A stretch of DNA of 64,000 nucleotides, taken from positions 62,001 to 126,000 of the forward strand of contig NZ_JBILJW010000008.1 in assembly GCF_044377035.1 (NCBI RefSeq), read 5' to 3'. The notes below the pieces were generated by a model. The model was not told the DNA's origin, did not search any database, and saw nothing but the letters and a program-made list of their open reading frames with translations. The translations under genes were made by a program, and so were the position numbers. Below, in pieces: positions 1-8,551 of this stretch. The first letter of the stretch is position 1. Each line of letters begins with the position of its first letter. Source of the DNA: Silanimonas sp044377035 (lineage in GTDB: Bacteria; Pseudomonadota; Gammaproteobacteria; Xanthomonadales; Xanthomonadaceae).

Positions 1-219
1 GTGCACGTGCCGCGCCAGCGATTCCGGCTGCGAGGCGTCGGCCACGATGAATCCGTGTCCATGGCCGGGCAGGGTGGCGAGCGCGGCGCGCAGGGTCGCC
101 TCGGTGCGTGCCAAGAGCCGCACTTTCGCGCCCACCGCCGCCAAAGCCTGTGCCGAGGCGAGTCCGATGCCTGCCGAGCCCCCACAAACCAGCGCGAGGC
201 GACCGTCCAATGTGCTCAC
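1..219 (-). CDS. Short-chain dehydrogenase/reductase, N-terminal part (cut by window edge)
   Basis: The 73 codons visible run from a GTG start at 219 off the left edge of the window. The N-terminus has a hydrophobic strand followed by GGSAGIGLASA, matching the glycine-rich TGxxxGIG dinucleotide-binding motif of classical SDRs, then a LLART segment typical of the second beta strand, and VADAS corresponding to the strand that binds the adenine ring. Catalytic residues lie outside the window, so substrate and cofactor preference cannot be judged. The start codon overlaps the TGA of the upstream small gene by 4 bp (GTGA), so the two are probably translationally coupled. Confidence 0.75.
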   Translation of the reverse strand, partial: MSTLDGRLALVCGGSAGIGLASAQALAAVGAKVRLLARTEATLRAALATLPGHGHGFIVADASQPESLARHVH

Positions 220-578
220 CGCTGCGGCACCTCGAGGGCCCGCATCATCTGCGGCACGAGATCGTCGTCGTGCTCGCCTTCCGGCGGGATCAGGTCCTCG
301 AGCAGGATGCCCCAGTCGGCCACGTCGTCATCGTCCAAGCCATCGAGGGCGCGGAACTCGGCATCCATCAACGCGGCGCGGGCCGTGTCCTCACTGTCGT
401 ACACCAACACCTGGCCGTCGCAATCCAGCACGTCGCCCACGCCGGATTCGCGCACCTGCAACCGCGCCCAGACGAGCATCCGCGCCGGGCAGGCCACCCA
501 CCAGGCGGTCGTGACGACCGGGCTGCGCTCGTCGTACTCGCCGTCGAAATCGCTCTCGATACCGCTGTTCATGCTCAT
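216..578 (-). CDS. Small acidic protein of unknown function
   Basis: A 120-residue protein I do not recognise. It is rich in Asp and Glu (for example GLDDDDVADWG near the middle), has no signal peptide or membrane segment, and is probably cytoplasmic. I place the start at the ATG at 578 because a GGAG sits 6 nt upstream; a TTG 12 nt further upstream overlaps that GGAG and is less likely. It lies in a minus-strand cluster downstream of asnS and a small membrane protein, and its stop overlaps the start of the SDR gene. The position suggests co-transcription but gives no functional clue. Confidence 0.6.
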   Translation of the reverse strand: MSMNSGIESDFDGEYDERSPVVTTAWWVACPARMLVWARLQVRESGVGDVLDCDGQVLVYDSEDTARAALMDAEFRALDGLDDDDVADWGILLEDLIPPEGEHDDDLVPQMMRALEVPQR

Positions 579-590
579 GGGTGTCTCCAA

Positions 591-884
591 TCAGGGGTAC
601 TGGCGCATCACGATCATCACGGCAGCGCAGGCGATGGCGATGGCAGCGATCCAGCCGCTCAAGAAGGCCCAGAAGCCGAAGAAGGCCATGTCGCGGTCGG
701 CGTCACGCGCGTAGCCGCGCTTCATCAGCCAGGCGCTGTAGCCCCATTGGCCGTCTTCGGTGCCCTCGGCGAAGGGCCAGCCACGGTCGCGGTGGTGCCG
801 GTGGGCCAGCAAACGGAAGCCGATGTGGGCTGGGCCGGCGGAGCCGGCCAAGCCCAGCGTCAGGAAGAGGATGAAATCATCCAT
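591..884 (-). CDS. Small inner-membrane protein of unknown function
   Basis: A 97-residue protein with a hydrophobic N-terminal stretch (about residues 3-25) and a longer hydrophobic segment near the C-terminus (about 66-92, rich in Ala, Ile and Phe), so probably two membrane passes with a charged, His/Arg-rich stretch between. I do not recognise a family. The ATG at 884 lies 24 bp after the asnS stop, and the stop is 12 bp before the next gene, consistent with one transcript led by asnS. Confidence 0.55.
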   Translation of the reverse strand: MDDFILFLTLGLAGSAGPAHIGFRLLAHRHHRDRGWPFAEGTEDGQWGYSAWLMKRGYARDADRDMAFFGFWAFLSGWIAAIAIACAAVMIVMRQYP

Positions 885-908
885 GGCGCGTCGAACCCGG
901 CCCTGGCA

Positions 909-2309
<1,401 letters not shown>

Positions 2310-2440
2310 GCGATGGGCCTTGGACGTGGACCCGCGAGGATACCGTGCGGCCAGCCTTCACGCAGCCTGCAGTGGCTGGCGGGACGGGCAGCGCTACACT
2401 GGCGCCCATCCTTCCGCAACGACCCGCACCGAACCCCCGC

Positions 2441-2782
2441 ATGCCCGTTTCGCTCACCCCCGCCGCCATCGATCGCGCCCGCCAGTACATCGCCCAGCAG
2501 CCGGGCGGCGCCGGCCTGCGTTTCGGTGTCCGGAAGAACGGCTGCTCCGGCTTCGCCTACGTCGTCGACGTGGCGACGGCCGCCGGTGAAAGCGACACCG
2601 TGGTCGAGGCCGACGGGGTGTCGGTGTTCATCGATGCCGCGAGCCTCCCGCACGTCGATGGAACCGAGATCGATTTCGTGCGTCGCGGGCTGAACCAGGA
2701 GTTCGTCTTCCGCAATCCGCAGGCCACCGGCGAATGCGGCTGCGGCGAGAGCTTCACGACCCGGGACGATCTGCCCGCCTGA
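2441..2782 (+). CDS. IscA/ErpA-type iron-sulfur cluster carrier (A-type)
   Basis: A 113-residue HesB/IscA-family protein. A-type carriers accept Fe-S clusters from a scaffold and hand them to apo-proteins. The three conserved cysteines are present: Cys35 in KNGCSGF and the C-terminal Cys99-Gly-Cys101 in GECGCGES. The ATG at 2441 starts the family's usual N-terminus; an in-frame upstream extension from 2345 is low-complexity and unlikely to be translated. No isc or suf genes are nearby, so it is a stand-alone carrier, as often seen beside asnS in Xanthomonadales. Sequence alone does not separate IscA, SufA and ErpA. Confidence 0.88.
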   Translation: MPVSLTPAAIDRARQYIAQQPGGAGLRFGVRKNGCSGFAYVVDVATAAGESDTVVEADGVSVFIDAASLPHVDGTEIDFVRRGLNQEFVFRNPQATGECGCGESFTTRDDLPA

Positions 2783-2804
2783 GCCCGCCCCGGAGCGCGG
2801 CAAA

Positions 2805-2833
2805 GGAAAACGGCGCCCGAGGGCGCCGTTTCC
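2805..2833. terminator. Hairpin between convergent genes
   Basis: A perfect inverted repeat AACGGCGCCC-GA-GGGCGCCGTT, flanked by AAA and TTT, lies between the IscA-like gene and the convergent protease. The A/T tracts on both sides suit a bidirectional intrinsic terminator, though the U-run is only three long. Confidence 0.7.
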
Positions 2834-2876
2834 ATGTTGGTTCCGCGACGCCGGAGCGCCGCCGAACTCGCAACGA

Positions 2877-4181
2877 TCAGCGGAAGGACGAGATCGTCGC
2901 CCGCGTGTTGTTGAGGACACGGGCGTTGTCGCTGCGCGTCGACGTGCCCATCACCTGGCCACCATAGGTGCGCAACGGCGACGACCAGTAGTTGATGCGC
3001 GGGCAGCTCGGCGAGCAGTTGTACGCCATGATCGTGCGCCAGGCCTTGGTCGGCGACTGGTAGCCGTGGCCATAGGCGTAGGGACGGGTGGTCGGGTCAT
3101 TGGCGGGGTCGTGACGTGCCGACTGCAGATGGCCGATCTCGTGAGCGAACGAGTAGTAGCCGGTGGTGCAGGTGCGCGACACCGAGGCGAAGGCCGTGGT
3201 GGCCGTGGCACCGATGGCCGAGGCGAGGCCGCAGGACGTGCTGTTGTTGAGGACGATCATGGCCACGTCCGCCGTGTTCTGGTTGCGGAGGCTGTGGATG
3301 TTGTCCATGAAGCCGTCCGTCGTGCCGCGAAAGCGCGACAGGTCGGTGCTGAAGCTGCCCGACTCCGTGTACGTGGTGGTGGAGAGGCCGGCGAGCTGCA
3401 GCGTGATCTGGACACCGCTGTTGGTGTAGCCCTGGTTGCTCTCGGTGATGGCGAGGTTGATCAGGCCGGTGAGATCGCCGCTGGCGTTGGCCGCGGCTTG
3501 GGTGGCGACGACCATCACGCGGATCACGGTATTGGCCTTGGCCACGGCCGTCGGGCCCACGGCGGCGTCGCCGAAGACTTCGTTGTAGCGCGTCGGCTCA
3601 TCCGCCTCCGGTGTCCAGTTCCAGCGCGGCGCGCGGAAGCCGTAGGGACGGTCGGGCAGGCTGAGGCTGCCGCCCGCGTAGGAGTAGGGATGGTCCGGCG
3701 GCATGCGCGACTCGTCCACCTTCACCGCCACCTGCGTGCCGTCGTGCAGCGGGAGGATGCGATAGAGCTGGCCTTCCACGCGCACGCTGCCGGTGATCTT
3801 GCTGCCGTTGCGCACGAGGATGGCGCTGTTCATCGGATCGTCGGCGATCTCGGTGGCACCGGAGACGAGGTCCGCAGTGTCGGTGACAAGGCCTTGCCAC
3901 ACTTCGACGCCGCCGCTGGTCACGTGGCTGCGCAGGCGCATGGCTTCAACCTGGCGGCCACGGCCGAGGTCGAGCTGCAGGAAGGTGTCGTCGGCGAGGC
4001 TCGCGTTGCTGCGCTTGGCCAAGGCGGCGTCAAGCAGGATCGGCTGCGCATCGGCGGTCGATGGGTCGCGGAGGATCGCCTGCCACGCCGCGTCGTTCGG
4101 ATCCGGCGCCGCAGCGGCGATGGACGAGACGGCAAGCGCCAAGGCGCCGACCGCCCGGGTCAGAATCGGGTTCACGCTCAT
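2877..4181 (-). CDS. Secreted zinc metalloprotease, peptidyl-Asp (M72, Asp-N) type
   Basis: A 434-residue exported protease. The start at 4181 follows an AGGGGA ribosome-binding site and gives a clean signal peptide (residues 1 to about 24, ending SSIAAAA). A pro-region of about 200 residues precedes the catalytic domain, where HEIGHLQSARHD (about 347-358) is the metzincin zinc motif HExxHxxxxxH, followed by a Met-turn (TIMAY) some 35 residues later. The motif wording and the Cys-bearing C-terminal part resemble peptidyl-Asp metalloendopeptidases (Pseudomonas fragi endoproteinase Asp-N), family M72. It probably degrades extracellular protein. It stands alone, convergent to the IscA-like gene. 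Confidence 0.85.
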   Translation of the reverse strand: MSVNPILTRAVGALALAVSSIAAAAPDPNDAAWQAILRDPSTADAQPILLDAALAKRSNASLADDTFLQLDLGRGRQVEAMRLRSHVTSGGVEVWQGLVTDTADLVSGATEIADDPMNSAILVRNGSKITGSVRVEGQLYRILPLHDGTQVAVKVDESRMPPDHPYSYAGGSLSLPDRPYGFRAPRWNWTPEADEPTRYNEVFGDAAVGPTAVAKANTVIRVMVVATQAAANASGDLTGLINLAITESNQGYTNSGVQITLQLAGLSTTTYTESGSFSTDLSRFRGTTDGFMDNIHSLRNQNTADVAMIVLNNSTSCGLASAIGATATTAFASVSRTCTTGYYSFAHEIGHLQSARHDPANDPTTRPYAYGHGYQSPTKAWRTIMAYNCSPSCPRINYWSSPLRTYGGQVMGTSTRSDNARVLNNTRATISSFR

Positions 4182-4497
4182 TTCGTTGGTTCCCCTGGAG
4201 TGGCGAAGCCCCATTCCGGCCCGGGTGGGGGCAGCGCCTGAAAGGAAGTGGCCCCGGGCCGGCTCCCTGCCCACGGGGATACGCCGCCTTCACGCCGTCG
4301 TCAAATGAAGGTAACTCAATGAAATCAAAGACTTGGATGTAACACTGTAACACCGCCCTTGGGCTGGCATTCACGGAAGCGCTTGATCAGAAACGCTTTT
4401 GCCGGAATAATCGCGGGCTGCCCACGGGCAGACCTTGCTCCACGGCAACCGCCGGGGGCTGACCGGCCGCAAGGCCGCCATCCGAAAGGAACATTCC
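4182..4497. other. Intergenic region between divergent protease and rpsF operon
   Basis: This 316-bp gap carries the leader of the metalloprotease gene on the minus strand and, on the plus strand, the rpsF promoter (annotated separately) and its roughly 85-nt leader. The direct repeat GTAACACTGTAACAC lies at about 4340. In the rpsF leader a hairpin (GGCC-GCAA-GGCC, about 4463-4474) sits just upstream of the ribosome-binding site. Leaders of rpsF commonly carry an S6:S18-binding autoregulatory element; this hairpin could be part of one, but I cannot confirm the fold. No gene is visible. Confidence 0.5.
4383..4411 (+). promoter_or_regulatory. Sigma70-type promoter of the rpsF operon
   Basis: TTGATC (4383-4388), a 17-bp spacer, then AATAAT (4406-4411): four and five of six matches to the sigma70 boxes at ideal spacing, with a GC-rich stretch directly downstream as expected for growth-rate-controlled ribosomal promoters. 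Confidence 0.7.
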
Positions 4498-4908
4498 ATG
4501 CGTCACTACGAGATCGTCTTCATGGTCCATCCGGACCAGAGCGAGCAGGTGCCGGCGATGATCGAGCGCTACAAGGCGTCGATCGAAGCCGCCGGCGGTG
4601 CCATCCACCGTCTGGAAGATTGGGGCCGCCGCCAGCTGGCCTACCCGATCAACAACCTCGTCAAGGCCCACTACGCGATGCTCAACATCGAGTGCGGCCA
4701 GGCCACGCTCAAGGAACTGGTCGAGAGCTTCCGCTTCAACGACGCCGTCCTGCGCCACCTCGTCATCGCCCGCGATGAAGCTGTGACCGAGCAGTCGGCC
4801 ATCCTGAAGAGCAAGGACGAGAAGAGCGAGCGCGGCGAACGCCGTCGCCGTGACGAAGACGGCGAAGGTACGGCCGACAACGACAACGACAGCGTGGAGG
4901 CTGCCTGA
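4498..4908 (+). CDS. rpsF: 30S ribosomal protein S6
   Basis: S6 is a small-subunit protein that binds 16S rRNA as a heterodimer with S18. The 136-residue product begins MRHYEIVFMVHPDQSEQV, the family N-terminus, and ends in a long acidic/basic tail (SKDEKSERGERRRRDEDGE) like the extension that is glutamylated in E. coli. The ATG at 4498 has a GAAAGGAAC ribosome-binding site, and codons upstream of it are not conserved. Its TGA overlaps the rpsR ATG by one base (TGATG), so S6 and S18 are translationally coupled. Confidence 0.97.
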   Translation: MRHYEIVFMVHPDQSEQVPAMIERYKASIEAAGGAIHRLEDWGRRQLAYPINNLVKAHYAMLNIECGQATLKELVESFRFNDAVLRHLVIARDEAVTEQSAILKSKDEKSERGERRRRDEDGEGTADNDNDSVEAA

Positions 4909-5180
4909 TGAAGCCCAAGACCCCCCGCGGCAAGGGCCGCAGCGATGGTGGCTCGAAGTTCTTCCGCCGCCGCAAGTTCTGCAAGTTCACCGCCGAAGAC
5001 GTGGTGGAGATCGACTACAAGGATCTCAACACGCTCCGCCAGTACCTGACCGAGACGGGCAAGATCGTCCCGGCCCGCATCACCGGTACCAAGTCGAAGT
5101 ACCAGCGCCAGCTCGCCGCCGCCGTCATGCGCGCGCGCTTCCTGGCCCTGCTGCCGTACAGCGACAGCCACCGCAATTGA
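4908..5180 (+). CDS. rpsR: 30S ribosomal protein S18
   Basis: S18 partners S6 on the platform of the 30S subunit. The 90-residue protein has the family core FFRRRKFCKF followed by IDYKDLNTLRQYLTETGKI and the basic C-terminal KYQRQLAAAVMRARFLALLPY. It keeps the single Cys of C-type (zinc-independent) S18 proteins. It starts within the rpsF stop codon and is followed after 95 bp by rplI. Confidence 0.97.
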   Translation: MKPKTPRGKGRSDGGSKFFRRRKFCKFTAEDVVEIDYKDLNTLRQYLTETGKIVPARITGTKSKYQRQLAAAVMRARFLALLPYSDSHRN

Positions 5181-5186
5181 TCGCGT

Positions 5187-5256
5187 GCGCCGCCCCCGGG
5201 CGGCGCCGCGTGACTCGTCCGAACGGACAGCACCCGCTGCGGGCCCAAGGGCCCGC
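5187..5256 (+). promoter_or_regulatory. Two strong hairpins in the rpsR-rplI spacer
   Basis: The 95-bp spacer holds two perfect hairpins: GCGCCGCCC-CC-GGGCGGCGC (5187-5206) and GCGGGCCC-AA-GGGCCCGC (5239-5256). The second ends about 10 nt before the rplI ribosome-binding site (AAGGAA). Neither has a U-tract, so they look like mRNA processing or stability structures, or modulators of L9 expression, rather than intrinsic terminators. Confidence 0.5.
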
Positions 5257-5275
5257 TAACGTTTAAGGAATAGAA

Positions 5276-5725
5276 ATGGAACTGATCCTCCTGCAGAAGG
5301 TCGTCAACCTCGGCGGCCTCGGCGACAAGGTCCGCGTCAAGCCGGGCTACGGCCGCAACTTCCTGATCCCGTACGGCAAGGCCGTGCCGGCGACGGAAGC
5401 CAACGTCACCGCGTTCGAAGCCAAGCGCGCCGAGTACGAAGCCAAGGCCAAGGCCCTGCTGTCGGGCGCCGAAGGCCGCAAGGCGCAGCTGGACGGCGTC
5501 GACGTGACGCTGGGCGCCAACGCCTCGCCGGAAGGCAAGCTGTACGGCTCGATCACCTCGCGTGACATCGCCGAGGCGCTGACGAAAGCCGGCCACCAGG
5601 TCGCCAAGTCGGAAGTCGTGCTCGCGGGCCCGATCCGCGCGCTGGGCGAGTACGACGTGGTCGTGCACCTGCACGCCGACGTCGAAGCCACCGTCAAGGT
5701 CGTGGTCAAGGCCGAAGCCGCCTGA
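5276..5725 (+). CDS. rplI: 50S ribosomal protein L9
   Basis: L9 binds 23S rRNA at the base of the L1 stalk and helps keep the reading frame. The 149-residue protein has the family signature at its N-terminus (MELILLQKVVNLGGLGDKV, then KPGYGRNFLIPYGKA), a long central helix rich in Ala, Glu and Lys, and the C-terminal rRNA-binding domain (KLYGSITSRDIAEAL). The ATG follows TAAGGAATAGAA. It is the last gene of the ribosomal operon and is followed by an intrinsic terminator. Confidence 0.97.
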   Translation: MELILLQKVVNLGGLGDKVRVKPGYGRNFLIPYGKAVPATEANVTAFEAKRAEYEAKAKALLSGAEGRKAQLDGVDVTLGANASPEGKLYGSITSRDIAEALTKAGHQVAKSEVVLAGPIRALGEYDVVVHLHADVEATVKVVVKAEAA

Positions 5726-5750
5726 TCCCTGCCGTACACGGTTGTTGAAG

Positions 5751-5779
5751 ACGGGCGCCTCGCGGCGCCCGTTTTCTTT
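5751..5779 (+). terminator. Intrinsic terminator of the rpsF-rpsR-rplI operon
   Basis: ACGGGCGCC-TCGC-GGCGCCCGT followed by TTTCTTT, 25 bp after the rplI stop: a nine-base-pair GC stem with a tetraloop and a U-rich tail. Confidence 0.88.
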
Positions 5780-5827
5780 GGCGCCGTCGCAAAGCGTGAG
5801 ACGCCAGGCGACGACGATTCCCACCGC

Positions 5828-5836
5828 TTATCCACA
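5828..5836 (+). promoter_or_regulatory. Perfect DnaA box upstream of dnaB
   Basis: TTATCCACA matches the DnaA box exactly and lies 78 bp before the dnaB start. The surrounding 12-mer CGCTTATCCACA recurs on the opposite strand in the repeat beside tRNA-Val (17969-17980). It may tie dnaB expression to DnaA or may simply be a titration site. Confidence 0.55.
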
Positions 5837-5913
5837 GACTTGTCTGCAACGGCAAAGGCACCAACGCGCCTACGCTGTACGACCGCTGGGACGCCCCGAG
5901 TAGAACCCCCGAG

Positions 5914-7305
5914 ATGGCTGCACGACTTCCTCCCCGAGCCTCGATCGATCCCCGCGTGGAGGCGCTGCGCGTGCCGCCGCACTCGATCGACGCCGAGCAG
6001 GCGGTGCTGGGCGGCCTGATGCTCGATCCTTACGCGCTCGAGAAGATCCTCGACCTGCTGTCGTACACGGATTTCTACCGCCGCGACCACCAGCTGATCT
6101 TCAAGGCCATCTCCGAGCTCTCGGAGAAGAGCAGGCCCTACGACGCCGTGACGCTCGGCGACTGGTTCGAGTCGCACGCGCTGGCCGACCAGGTCGGTGG
6201 CACGCCTTATCTCGTCGAGCTGGCGCAGACCACGCCCTCGGCCGCCAACATTCGCGCCTACGCCGAGATCGTCCGCGACAAGTCGGTGCTGCGCAGCCTG
6301 ATCGAGGTGGGCACGCAAATCGCCGAGGACGGCTTCGCCCCGGGCAACCGCGAAACGCCGGACCTGCTTGCCGAAGCGGAGCAGCGCGTCTTCAAGATCG
6401 CCGACCAGAACCGCAGCGGTCGCAAGGACATGGTCTCGCTGAAGGAGGCCATGAAGGAGGCCTTCGAGCTCCTGCAGGTGCGCTACGAGACGCAGGGCAC
6501 CGTGACCGGCCTGCCGACGGGCTTCACCGATTTCGACGAGATGACCGCCGGCCTGCAACCCTCCGACCTGATCGTGCTCGCCGCGCGACCGGCAATGGGC
6601 AAGACCACGCTGGCGCTTAACATGGCCGAGTACGCCGCGCTGAAGTCGAAGAAGGCGGTGGTGATCTTCTCGATGGAAATGTCGGCCAGCCAGCTCGCGT
6701 TCCGACTGATCTCCTCGATTGGCCGCATCAACGCGGGGCGCCTGAAGACCGGCCAGCTCGAGGACGAGGACTGGTCGCGCGTCACCATGGCGATGAAGAT
6801 GCTCTCGGAGTCGAAGATCTTCATCGACGACGAGCCCGCGCTGTCGCCGGCCAAGCTGCTGTCCAAGGCCCGCCGCCTGAAGCGCGAGCACGACCTCGGC
6901 CTCGTCGTCGTCGACTACCTGCAGCTGATGCAGGTGCCGGGCAACAGCGAGAACCGCGCCACCGAGATCTCCGAGATCAGTCGCTCGCTGAAGGCGCTGG
7001 CGAAGGAACTCAACCTGCCGGTGATCGCGCTGTCGCAGCTCAATCGCGGCCTCGAATCGCGCACCGACAAACGCCCGGTGATGTCCGACCTCCGCGAATC
7101 CGGCGCCATCGAGCAGGACGCCGACATCATCCTGTTCATCTATCGCGACGACTACTACAACAAGGACAGCAACGACAAAGGCCTGGCCGAGGTGCTGATC
7201 TCCAAGCACCGTAACGGCGCCACCGGCACCGTCAAGCTGAAGTTCTTCGGCGAGTACACGCGCTTCGACAACCTCGCCCGCGATTCGGTGGGCAGCTTCG
7301 AATAA
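5914..7305 (+). CDS. dnaB: Replicative DNA helicase DnaB
   Basis: DnaB is the hexameric 5'-to-3' helicase at the replication fork. The 463-residue protein has the N-terminal primase-interaction domain (PPHSIDAEQAVLGGLML, residues about 21-37, to about 125) and a RecA-like domain with Walker A ARPAMGKTTLALN (about 223-235), Walker B LVVVDYLQLM, and a C-terminal arginine-finger region. No intein is present. The start at 5914 fits the family N-terminus, but no strong ribosome-binding site is visible. It follows the ribosomal operon on its own promoter region and is convergent with alr. Confidence 0.97.
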   Translation: MAARLPPRASIDPRVEALRVPPHSIDAEQAVLGGLMLDPYALEKILDLLSYTDFYRRDHQLIFKAISELSEKSRPYDAVTLGDWFESHALADQVGGTPYLVELAQTTPSAANIRAYAEIVRDKSVLRSLIEVGTQIAEDGFAPGNRETPDLLAEAEQRVFKIADQNRSGRKDMVSLKEAMKEAFELLQVRYETQGTVTGLPTGFTDFDEMTAGLQPSDLIVLAARPAMGKTTLALNMAEYAALKSKKAVVIFSMEMSASQLAFRLISSIGRINAGRLKTGQLEDEDWSRVTMAMKMLSESKIFIDDEPALSPAKLLSKARRLKREHDLGLVVVDYLQLMQVPGNSENRATEISEISRSLKALAKELNLPVIALSQLNRGLESRTDKRPVMSDLRESGAIEQDADIILFIYRDDYYNKDSNDKGLAEVLISKHRNGATGTVKLKFFGEYTRFDNLARDSVGSFE

Positions 7306-7319
7306 GGCGGGCTGGCGGC

Positions 7320-8459
7320 TCAGCCGCCGACGTACTCGCGCGGGATGCGCTCGTTGAGGCCGGTGAGGATCTCGTAGGGAATGGTGCCGGCCCGCTCGGC
7401 CACCGCTTCCACGCGGATCGACTCACCGTCCTGTGCGCCGATCAACACCACCGCATCGTCGTTGTAGGCCGTGCCCTCCGGCCCGAGATCGACCATGAAC
7501 TGGTCCATGCACACTCGCCCGACGATTGGCTTGCGCAGCCCACGCGCCAGCACCTCGCCCTTGGACGACAGGCTTCGCGGCCAGCCGTCGCCGTAGCCAA
7601 TGGGAATGGTGATCACCCGGGTATCGGTGCCGGCCGTCCACGTCGCGCCATAGCTCACCGTCGCGCCGGCACGGACCACCTTGAAATAGACGACGCGCGA
7701 GGTCAGTGCCAGCACCGGCTTCAAGCCGATCGGGTCGTTCGAAGCCGGGTCGGGCAGGGCGCCGAACAGCGCGATGCCGGGGCGCACCATGTCGAGCCAG
7801 CTGTCCGGGAAATGCAGCACGCCACCCGAGTTCGCGAGGTGCCGGATCGGCATCGGCGTGCCCAGCCGTTGGCACAGCGCCTCGACCTGCGCACACACGC
7901 CCATGAAGCGTTCCAGCTGCTGCGCCGTCATCGGGTGCCCGGGATCATCGGCGCAGGCGAGGTGCGAGTAGACGCCCTCGATCACGCAATGGGCCGAGGC
8001 CAGCGCCGCTGCGAGCAGGGGCCCGGCGCGATCGCTCTGCACGCCGATGCGATTCATGCCGGTGTCGATCTTGAGGTGCACGCGGGCGCGCATGCCAGCC
8101 GCTTCGGCGGCCGCCTCGGCGAGGCGGAGCTTGTCGATCGAGGAAACCGTGATGGCGAGGTCGTTCGCGATGAAGTCGCCGAGCTGTCGGCCGTAGACAC
8201 CGCCCATCACGAGGATCGGTGTCCGCACGCCGGCGCGGCGCAGCGCGATGCCCTCTTCGACGAAAGCGACACCCAGCTGGTCGACGCCCTGGGCTTCGAG
8301 GTGTTGCGCCACCGGGATGAGGCCATGGCCGTAGGCGTTAGCCTTGACGATGCCCATCACCGCCCGACCGGTGTGTCGGCGAATGCCCCGCAGGTTGTGG
8401 GCGAGGGCGTCGAGATCGACGCGGATGCGGGTGGGGCGCTGGCTGGCGAGGTCGCTCAT
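7320..8459 (-). CDS. alr: Alanine racemase
   Basis: A PLP enzyme that makes D-alanine for peptidoglycan. The 379-residue protein carries the PLP-lysine motif VKANAYGHG near residue 38, IDTGMNRIG on the barrel, HLANSGG, and the C-terminal VGRVCMDQFMVDLG that donates residues to the partner active site. The ATG at 8459 starts the natural N-terminus (MSDLASQRPTRIRVDLDALAHN); an open stretch further upstream is low-complexity and overlaps the divergent photolyase gene. Its stop lies 14 bp from the convergent dnaB stop, and a short GGCGGCT-C-AGCCGCC palindrome covers the alr stop codon. Confidence 0.95.
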   Translation of the reverse strand: MSDLASQRPTRIRVDLDALAHNLRGIRRHTGRAVMGIVKANAYGHGLIPVAQHLEAQGVDQLGVAFVEEGIALRRAGVRTPILVMGGVYGRQLGDFIANDLAITVSSIDKLRLAEAAAEAAGMRARVHLKIDTGMNRIGVQSDRAGPLLAAALASAHCVIEGVYSHLACADDPGHPMTAQQLERFMGVCAQVEALCQRLGTPMPIRHLANSGGVLHFPDSWLDMVRPGIALFGALPDPASNDPIGLKPVLALTSRVVYFKVVRAGATVSYGATWTAGTDTRVITIPIGYGDGWPRSLSSKGEVLARGLRKPIVGRVCMDQFMVDLGPEGTAYNDDAVVLIGAQDGESIRVEAVAERAGTIPYEILTGLNERIPREYVGG

Positions 8460-8551
8460 GGCGCGATTGTAGGGGGCCGGCATGGCGCGCTGCGGGCAGG
8501 AAAGGGCCGTCGGCCACGTGCCCTGCACGCCGCGCTGTCCACACTTCGCCC

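Noticed and set aside
3066..4241. A 391-codon plus-strand frame opposite the metalloprotease
   Set aside because: The reverse strand has signal peptide, zinc motif and Met-turn; this frame is Arg/His/Ala-rich noise.
4463..4474. Firm call of an S6:S18 autoregulatory RNA motif
   Set aside because: A small hairpin is present in the right place, but I could not verify the conserved CCG-containing asymmetric loop, so it stays as a note.
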